Source of the DNA: Methylobacter sp.
GTDB taxonomy: Bacteria; Pseudomonadota; Gammaproteobacteria; Methylococcales; Methylomonadaceae
Direction: 5' to 3'
DNA length: 18,567 nucleotides
Assembly (NCBI RefSeq): GCF_023227905.1
Contig: NZ_JALOCF010000069.1
Location: 1 to 18,567 of the forward strand
The position numbers and the translations under genes were made by a program. Positions 13,989 to 18,567 of this stretch are shown here, piece after piece. Position 1 is the first letter of the stretch. Every line of letters starts with the position of its first letter. The notes under the pieces were generated by a model, which was not told where the DNA came from, ran no database searches, and worked only from the letters and a program-made list of their open reading frames with translations.

Positions 13989-14411
13989 TCAGCTTCCTTT
14001 AACAGGGTTGCCATGATAATCCGTTTCAGCAACCAGCTTCATTTTCACTGGATGATCATCGATGCCTAACGCCTTAAAAGCGGCTTTTATGCCCATCGCT
14101 TTTACGGCATCGACAGAACCGAACCTGAAACCAAACAGCCTGTTTTTCTTGCCTTCGGGAAAACTGTGCATTATTTGAGCAATGCGATCATCAATCAGCG
14201 CCCTTGCTTTGTTCAGCTCTATAGCCACTTCCGGTTTCAAGCCGGGGAACAGTTGCTTTTCCGGTAGTTGCACGGCTGCCACCTTCAACTCCGGTTGCAG
14301 CCGTTTGCGCATATCCGCCAATTTTTTACTTTGCCCATGAGCCACCAGCAGGTTACGCTCAGTGACACTCACCTTTTGCCGGTCTGCGGGCATGTCGGAT
14401 ATTTTTCTCAT
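13989..14411 (-). CDS. Hypothetical protein, 140 residues, between ssb and the ABC ATPase
   Basis: I do not recognise this protein. It is soluble, basic and mostly helical-looking in the first two thirds, with LLVAHGQSKKLADMRKRLQ (22-40) and ELNKARALIDDRIAQIMHSF (about 65-84). It ends in a compact part containing RLFGFRFGSVDAVKAMGIK and FKALGIDDHPVKMKL. The ATG at 14411 starts three bases after the ssb stop, and a TTG directly before it is a possible alternative. This tight spacing indicates translation coupled to ssb. The ABC ATPase starts 36 bases further on. The context suggests a DNA- or RNA-related role, which is inference only. Confidence 0.72.
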   Translation of the reverse strand: MRKISDMPADRQKVSVTERNLLVAHGQSKKLADMRKRLQPELKVAAVQLPEKQLFPGLKPEVAIELNKARALIDDRIAQIMHSFPEGKKNRLFGFRFGSVDAVKAMGIKAAFKALGIDDHPVKMKLVAETDYHGNPVKGS

Positions 14412-14414
14412 CAA

Positions 14415-14837
14415 CTAAAACGGGATGTCATCATCATACGGCGCATCAAAGTTGTCGTGGCTCGGCGCTTGTTGGCCGGATGGCTGCGAAGATGGGTAGC
14501 TTTGTTGCGGCTGGCTTGACTCGTTTCTTTTGCCGACCAAATCGATAATATTGGCATTAAGTTCCAGGCTGGTTTTGGTCGAGCCGTCTTGCGCGCGATA
14601 CTCGCTTTGGCTCAGTTCGCCAGAGACAAATACCTGCTGGCCTTTTTTCAGGTAGTTTTGCAGCTGTCCTTCTGCACGTTTGCCCCATACCGCACATCTG
14701 ATCCACAGCGTTTGCTGCTTGTCGCCGAAGCCAATATTGTTGGCGACGGTAACGTTCAATACCGCCTGGCCTGACGGTAAATACCTGACTTCCGCATCAC
14801 GGCCAACAGTGCCGGTAAAACTAAATACGTTGCTCAT
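14415..14837 (-). CDS. ssb: Single-stranded DNA-binding protein
   Basis: A 140-residue SSB. The N-terminal OB fold starts MSNVFSFTGTVGRDAEVRYL and contains TLWIRCAVWGKRAEGQLQNYLKKG, EYRAQDGSTKTSLELNANII and the strand VFVSGELSQSEY. A Gln/Ser/Pro-rich linker (SSQPQQSYPSSQPSGQQ) follows, and the acidic tip DDDIPF recruits partner proteins in DNA replication and repair. Length is short compared with E. coli SSB (178) because of a shorter linker and truncated beta hairpins, as in many accessory or paralogous SSBs; whether another ssb exists in this genome is not visible. The ATG at 14837 is chosen over an upstream in-frame start because it matches the family N-terminus. It heads a likely three-gene operon. 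Confidence 0.93.
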   Translation of the reverse strand: MSNVFSFTGTVGRDAEVRYLPSGQAVLNVTVANNIGFGDKQQTLWIRCAVWGKRAEGQLQNYLKKGQQVFVSGELSQSEYRAQDGSTKTSLELNANIIDLVGKRNESSQPQQSYPSSQPSGQQAPSHDNFDAPYDDDIPF

Positions 14838-15012
14838 AATTTTCTCATTGATAGTTAAATTAATAATACGGCTATTATCGGCTGGTTCGACCAAAAATGA
14901 AAATGCAAAACCTCAGGCCGGTTTTGATTAATGCCCGATAAAGTCCGGTTGCTTAACCGAATCACTAGAATGGCGCACTTTGTTAATGTCAGTGTTTTGG
15001 GACGAGTGACTA

Positions 15013-16227
15013 GTAGTCAGTCATATTGAAGTGAAGCGATAATTTATGATATGACTATAAGCTTTGGCGCAACGAGGTTTAGTGTCATGCCCGCCATCCG
15101 CTATAAAGTCAATTTGACCGACGAAGAAAAACGTCAGTTGGAAGCTTTGCTTCATCAAGGTCAAAGCGCCGCTCGTAGTCAAACGCGAGCTCGCATTCTG
15201 TTAAAAGCCGCGTCCGGCCTTCAGGATAAGGACATCATCCAGGCGCTGGACGTCTCAGCGTCTATGGTGGCAAAAACCCGTCAACGCTGCGTGGAAGAAG
15301 GTCCTGAAGCGGCACTCAAAGAACGTCCTCGTCCGGGTGTCAAGCGCCCACGTTAACGGACAAACAAGCCGCCCATCTGATTGCCATCGCCTGTAGCGAT
15401 GCCCCGGAAGGACACGACCACTGGACCTTGCGATTGTTGGCCGACCAAGTGGTGGTGGTGGACTATGCCGCTTCGTGCCGCTATGAATTAATCCGCCGGC
15501 TTTTACCCACAGGGCACAAGTAAAAAAACACTTTAAAACCCTGGCAGAAGCAGGAGTGGTGCATTCCGGACGTCAGCGCGGAGTTCGTGGCGGCCATGGA
15601 AGACGTCCTGGACCTGTATGAAGCGCCCTACGATTCGGCGCGTCCGGTGGTGTGTTTCGATGAAAGTCCCAAGCAACTGATTGTCGAAGTGCGGCAACCG
15701 ATACCGGTCGAACCGGGCGCACCGGCCCGCTATGATACGGGCTACGAACGCAAAGGCGTGTGCGATTTGATGATGATCTGCGAGCCCAAACAGGGATTTC
15801 GTCACGTGGACGTCACCGACCGGCGCACCAAAATCGACTTCGCCCACAGCATGAAACACGTGGCCGAACGCTATCCTGAAGCCTCGGTAATTCGTGTCGT
15901 GCTGGACAACCTCAATACCCATAAAGTGGCGTCCTTGATTGAGGCTTTCCCCGCCGAGCAAGCGCGAACTTTGGTACGCAAGCTGGAGTTCCACTACACC
16001 CCCAAGCACGGCAGCTGGTTGAACATCGCCGAAATCGGATTGGCTGTCTTGTCGAACAGCTGTTTATCGCAGCGGATACCGGACAAAGCGCGTCTACGCC
16101 GTGAAGTTGAAGCTAATGTCCGCGAGCGTAATGTGAAGGCTACCCCCGTCAATTGGCGCTTTACCACCCAAGAGGCACGACGGAAGCTGGCTCGACTTTA
16201 TCCTTGTACTTCATCATGACTGACTAC
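15013..16227 (+). mobile_element. IS630-family insertion sequence, decayed
   Basis: The ends are inverted repeats: TAGTCAGTCAT at 15014-15024 matches in reverse at 16216-16226, and the homology continues imperfectly for about 23 bases (TGAAGT is shared). Both ends sit in CTAG (15010-15013 and 16227-16230), as expected for IS630-type insertion into CTAG with TA duplication. The element is about 1.2 kb and lies upstream of ssb; its transposase is broken. Confidence 0.85.
15087..16219 (+). pseudogene. IS630-family transposase, frameshifted and interrupted by a stop
   Basis: The reading frame starts MPAIRYKVNLTDEEKRQLEALLHQG and carries an N-terminal helix-turn-helix (DKDIIQALDVSASMVAKTRQRC). 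Near 15345-15352 the frame shifts by one base: GVKRP should continue LTDKQAAHLIAIACSDAPEG but is read into a stop at 15354. In the new frame an in-frame TAA at 15521-15523 interrupts between LIRRLLPTGHK and KNTLKPWQKQEWC. The catalytic part resumes and is intact: VVCFDESPKQL (first Asp), VVLDNLNTH (second Asp) and SWLNIAEIGL (Glu) form the DDE triad, ending LARLYPCTSS. Two lesions make a functional product unlikely, unless sequencing error explains them. Confidence 0.85.
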
Positions 16228-16364
16228 TAGAATGACAATAGGAATGTCGCTGTCTTTAATTACTTTTTGACAATTTGGAAAGAGGAAATGTTGTCGGTTT
16301 CCATGAGGTACCGACAAAGATGCCAAAACGACTTTTATACAAATGGCAACCAAAAACGTTGGGC

Positions 16365-16399
16365 AATAAAAAAGGCCTTAGGTTTGCACCTAAGGCCTT
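16365..16399 (-). terminator. Strong rho-independent terminator of the former tRNA gene
   Basis: On the minus strand AAGGCCTTAGGT and ACCTAAGGCCTT make a perfect 12-bp stem closed by a GCAA tetraloop, followed by a run of T residues (16366-16371 region). It lies 8 bases downstream of the tRNA 3' end and is now orphaned. Confidence 0.85.
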
Positions 16400-16407
16400 G
16401 ATATTCT

Positions 16408-16454
16408 TGGAGCTGGCGATGGGAATCGAACCCGCGACCGGCTGATTACAAATC
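16408..16454 (-). repeat. Attachment-site copy of a tRNA-Thr(TGT) 3' half (att junction)
   Basis: Reading the minus strand, the sequence holds the anticodon loop TTTGTAA (anticodon TGT), the 3' anticodon-stem strand TCAGC, the T-loop TTCGAAT, the acceptor strand CGCCAGC and an encoded CCA. The 5' side of the gene is missing: upstream of GATTTGTAATCAGC the sequence reads TTAACC instead of a pairing stem and D-arm. It is therefore a partial tRNA gene of the kind left at one junction when an element integrates into the tRNA. One C-A mismatch is in the T-stem. The native terminator is still beside it. No functional tRNA is made from this copy. Confidence 0.8.
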
Positions 16455-16831
16455 GGTTAAAATTAACAATCTATAATGCTCCACAACAAACAATGACAAT
16501 AAACACAATGAGTTATCTTATTTTGTTGTTTGTCTTGTATTGTCATTTACTGCCCTTTTTTATCCTCAAGTGCCCCACCAGTGCCCCATAGAACAAGGGA
16601 AATAACGCTACGCCACACCTACTAAATCCAAAAACATCAAGCGATATTAGTTGATTGGTTGCCCCAAGAATCCAGCAAAAAACCTGTTTTTCGCTAAAGC
16701 ACTCAATCGGTGCGTATTCCGATGAAATCCACTATCGATTCCAATCGCATACCCACCAGCTTTTCCGATTTAAAACCGCTACCAATTCCGATACAAACCC
16801 GGCCAGATTTTGAATGCCCGAGTTCGGCCGA
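16455..16831. other. Island edge without intact genes
   Basis: This AT-rich stretch contains an inverted repeat AATGACAATA (16492-16501) / TATTGTCATT (16538-16547) and two direct copies of AGTGCCCCA (16569-16577 and 16580-16588), spaced 11 bases apart. A minus-strand open frame of about 60 codons ends in GALVGHLRIKKGSK near 16544; it has no convincing start and I do not recognise it. No integrase gene is visible. Confidence 0.5.
16569..16588. repeat. Tandem AGTGCCCCA direct repeats
   Basis: Two identical 9-base copies with an 11-base period (about one helical turn) lie about 115 bases inside the island edge. This spacing and place would fit binding sites for an integrase or excision factor; that is inference. 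Confidence 0.45.
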
Positions 16832-16997
16832 GGGTGTGTCAAAACTCGTGATCGCATCTGTCTGAAGTAAAAATTACTCCACTATGCAGCTTTAAATGAG
16901 CGCCTTTTTAATGTTAGCTCCACAGTGATCGGTATTTAGCTCAATAACCAGCATGATTAAACCACTGGCTTTTCGATGTCTACGTTTTGACACACCC
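16832..16997. mobile_element. MITE-like element, 166 bp
   Basis: Perfect 14-bp terminal inverted repeats GGGTGTGTCAAAAC (16832-16845) and GTTTTGACACACCC (16984-16997) bound a 166-bp segment with no transposase. The termini resemble those of DDE-type insertion sequences. No clear target-site duplication is visible in the flanks. Confidence 0.7.
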
Positions 16998-16998
16998 T

Positions 16999-17124
16999 GG
17001 ACCAACAACTGTCGTACATTACAATGTTGCAGACGTACTTTATCAAACCTTACAGCAAGCGGGCAGAGCGTTACTTATTGCGCTATCATTAGGCTATCTA
17101 TCAGTTCTGGTTTCCGAGAAATGA
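16999..17124 (+). pseudogene. Possible gene remnant next to the MITE
   Basis: Directly right of the MITE a plus-strand frame reads VVHYNVADVLYQTLQQAG, then RALLIALSLGYLSVLVSEK and a stop at 17122-17124. The composition looks protein-like but there is no start codon after the MITE end. It may be the 3' part of a gene cut by the insertion. I do not recognise the product. Confidence 0.3.
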
Positions 17125-17192
17125 TTGTTTTTGCGGTACTAATTTCAGAGTAACCTCATAAGTTTCATTAATTCAGAATAAGGGGATTAGAG

Positions 17193-18158
17193 ATGAATAA
17201 TAGTTCTCAGCGTGAACAGTTTTATCTAGGGCGCCGGCGTAATGAATTGAAAGAAATACTTGTTACAGACTTAAATATGGGGATGCATGTAGGCTATCTT
17301 TCACTTTTTATTGTTATTTTTTTCGCAATATCATTGTGCGTCACGTGGTTAATTTTCAAATATAGGCACGCTAATTTAGATGCTTCTAAAGAAGCCCAAG
17401 CACATATAGCTGAGCACCTCGTGTGTAATGGTATTATTCCATTTTTCGGAATATATTTTATTCTAGCGTTTTGTGCTGCGTTAATCTGGGCTATACACCT
17501 TTATATAAACCTTAGGGCTCGCGCTAAGCTTGAAGAAATAAACTTTGCGATTGGCGATCTAAAATATAGTGAGGGAAGCAAAAAAAAGCAAAGCGATCCT
17601 TTTTCTTTCCATTCGCTGGCAGAATCACATAAAGAATGGGCACAGGTATGGTTTACGTCTTCTTTGGTCATATTTATTGGTGGCGTAGTTTATGCCACTT
17701 TTAATATTGGTATACATATCTGTCCGACAGAACAGTTAGGCGAAATTAAAAATAACACTAATTTAGTTGTGTCAATTCTAGAGATAATTAATTATATAAT
17801 ACCGAACGTCTTTGTTTATTCTATTTTTATTTTTATATGGTTATGGGCGTCAAAGCATCAGAAGGCTCACTGGCACAATTTTGTTGTTAACGCATACAGG
17901 CATAGAGCACTATGTAGGCTAAAAGAATTTAGAAATGACGTGAAAGATGACGTAATTGACAAGCTTACGGAAAACGATTCTCAAGTGACACGAGACCTTG
18001 CTTGGAAAACTATACTAGATATGTATAGAGAGTCCGGACTCTTGCTAATTACTCCACGAGACTCGGCTTATCTGGATACTGGGCAGTCGGAAGACATTCC
18101 ACGTAAGCTCGCCGAGCTTGAGGATGTTATGAAATCTTTTACTTCTCATAAAGATTAG
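17193..18158 (+). CDS. Four-helix membrane protein of unknown function
   Basis: A 321-residue protein in the AT-rich island. Four hydrophobic helices are visible at about 33-55, 80-104, 153-175 and 200-219, arranged as two hairpins with a basic cytoplasmic loop (RARAKLEEINFAIGDLKYSEGSKKK, about 108-132). After the last helix come AHWHNFVVNAYRHRALCRLKEF (225-246) and VTRDLAWKTILDMYRESG (265-282). This His/Arg-rich helix followed by a second helix recalls a soluble domain seen in some uncharacterised bacterial membrane proteins, but I cannot name a family. The ATG has a good AAGGGG site. The gene stands alone, with no partner downstream. Its location suggests an accessory role such as stress or defence; this is speculation. 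Confidence 0.78.
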   Translation: MNNSSQREQFYLGRRRNELKEILVTDLNMGMHVGYLSLFIVIFFAISLCVTWLIFKYRHANLDASKEAQAHIAEHLVCNGIIPFFGIYFILAFCAALIWAIHLYINLRARAKLEEINFAIGDLKYSEGSKKKQSDPFSFHSLAESHKEWAQVWFTSSLVIFIGGVVYATFNIGIHICPTEQLGEIKNNTNLVVSILEIINYIIPNVFVYSIFIFIWLWASKHQKAHWHNFVVNAYRHRALCRLKEFRNDVKDDVIDKLTENDSQVTRDLAWKTILDMYRESGLLLITPRDSAYLDTGQSEDIPRKLAELEDVMKSFTSHKD

Positions 18159-18285
18159 TGAGTCAACTGAAGAAAGGGGCGTACTAATAGCAGCTATACT
18201 TCCAGTATCCGAAAAATCCACGTTTTCTGGAGATGTTTTTTTGTCTGGTGACATTAAACTTTTCGATACGGTCTGTTTAATGTTT
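18133..18285 (+). other. Short open stretch without a start codon
   Basis: Overlapping the end of the membrane-protein gene in another frame, an open stretch reads ISESTEERGVLIAAILPVSE, then KSTFSGDVFLSGDIKLFDTV, before a stop near 18285. It lacks a start codon. It may be a remnant of a truncated gene or chance. The remaining gap up to the palindrome at 18403 shows no gene. Confidence 0.2.
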
Positions 18286-18402
18286 TGACTGGAACCAGTG
18301 TTCACCAAACGACCGTTTGTTGAACAAGTTTATACTGGCATTGGCCAAAAAATAGAAATCAAAAACTAGATTTTGAATTTGCTGTGAAGGGCAGCTATGG
18401 GC

Positions 18403-18426
18403 CGCTATGTTAAGCTTAACATAGCG
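18403..18426. repeat. Perfect 24-bp palindrome
   Basis: CGCTATGTTAAG is followed without spacer by its exact reverse complement. It lies 20 bases left of the IS3-family end. With no loop it is not a typical terminator; it could be a dyad operator, two abutting element ends, or a recombination site. Confidence 0.75.
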
Positions 18427-18445
18427 ACCTCTATGTGTAGAATGA

Positions 18446-18567
18446 TGTGTCAACACTTTTCCGGACACGCGGTTAAGCAGCTTTGTGCTGCAATTCATAG
18501 TCTACAGGCGACATATAGCCATTGGCAGAATGAAGGCGTTCGCGATTGTAAAAGACTTCAATATACT
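18446..18567 (-). mobile_element. IS3-family insertion sequence, right end (partial)
   Basis: The terminus reads, on the plus strand, TGTGTCAACACTTTTCCGGA from 18446, just outside the stop codon of an IS3-family transposase. The element continues beyond the window, so its other end and any target duplication are not visible. Confidence 0.75.
18473..18567 (-). CDS. IS3-family transposase OrfB, C-terminal 31 residues (partial)
   Basis: The minus-strand frame ending at the TAA (18473-18475) reads YIEVFYNRERLHSANGYMSP then VDYELQHKAA. The FYNRxRxHSxxGYxSPxxYE pattern is the hallmark of the C-terminus of IS3-family integrase-type transposases. The rest lies outside the window. Confidence 0.9.
   Translation of the reverse strand, partial: YIEVFYNRERLHSANGYMSPVDYELQHKAA

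Noticed and set aside
15533..16009. Minus-strand open frame of 158 codons inside the IS630 element
   Set aside because: It is antisense to the catalytic part of the transposase and shows no motif.
16544..16731. Minus-strand open stretch ending GALVGHLRIKKGSK as an integrase tail
   Set aside because: It lacks the HxLRH and Tyr motifs of tyrosine recombinases and has a stop directly upstream; not enough to call an integrase remnant.
16953..17153. Plus-strand open frame of 66 codons
   Set aside because: It spans the MITE terminus into the flank with Cys/Arg/Thr-rich composition; probably chance.
18045..18308. Minus-strand open frame of 87 codons at the end of the membrane-protein gene
   Set aside because: Partly antisense to a supported gene, no ribosome binding site and no motifs.
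1..18567. CRISPR array or rRNA gene
   Set aside because: No regularly spaced direct repeats with unique spacers and no rRNA-like sequence were seen.

Overview
The window reads as chromosomal DNA of a gammaproteobacterium. A methane-oxidising lineage (Methylococcales) is my best guess, from the feel of the protein sequences, the divergent uvrB/aminotransferase pair and the abundant chromosomal hairpin repeats; this is inference, since there is no rRNA or other marker gene. The left 15 kb is mostly ordinary chromosome with moderately GC-rich genes. From about 16.4 kb rightwards the sequence becomes AT-rich and looks like the edge of an integrated genomic island.

Layout, left to right. The start of uvrB (minus strand, cut by the window edge) diverges from a class I aminotransferase. 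An AT-rich unknown gene follows (about 1848-3101, TTG start), introduced by a hairpin repeat. A BrnT-type toxin with an XRE-type antitoxin lies on the minus strand (3155-3746), then a voltage-gated-type K+ channel with a C-terminal zinc ribbon (minus), then the minus-strand pair tag-gloA. Plus-strand genes follow: an AMP phosphorylase-type enzyme and a PRPP synthetase-like enzyme (probably one operon), a HupE/UreJ metal permease with its own promoter and terminator, and an acyltransferase-3 membrane protein. Next come a small ASCH-domain protein (minus) and a protein with EF-hand-like calcium loops (plus) ending at a strong terminator. The block ends with a minus-strand run: ssb, an unknown 140-residue protein, and a large ABC-class ATPase of the PF09818 type.

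Mobile DNA fills the right end. A decayed IS630-family element (about 15013-16227, CTAG at both ends, transposase broken by a frameshift and a stop) sits upstream of ssb. At 16408-16454 is the 3' part of a tRNA-Thr(TGT) gene on the minus strand, followed by its own terminator but lacking its 5' half. This is what an element that integrated into the tRNA leaves at one junction, so the island should extend rightwards beyond the window. Inside it are paired GTGCCCCA repeats, a 166-bp MITE-like element with perfect 14-bp inverted repeats, a four-helix membrane protein of unknown function, a perfect 24-bp palindrome, and the 3' end of an IS3-family transposase cut by the window edge.

How genes work together: phosphorolysis of AMP (or a nucleoside) paired with PRPP metabolism suggests a nucleotide salvage unit; tag and gloA both handle alkylation or carbonyl damage; ssb and the ABC ATPase suggest a nucleic-acid-related operon; brnT and its partner form a toxin-antitoxin module.
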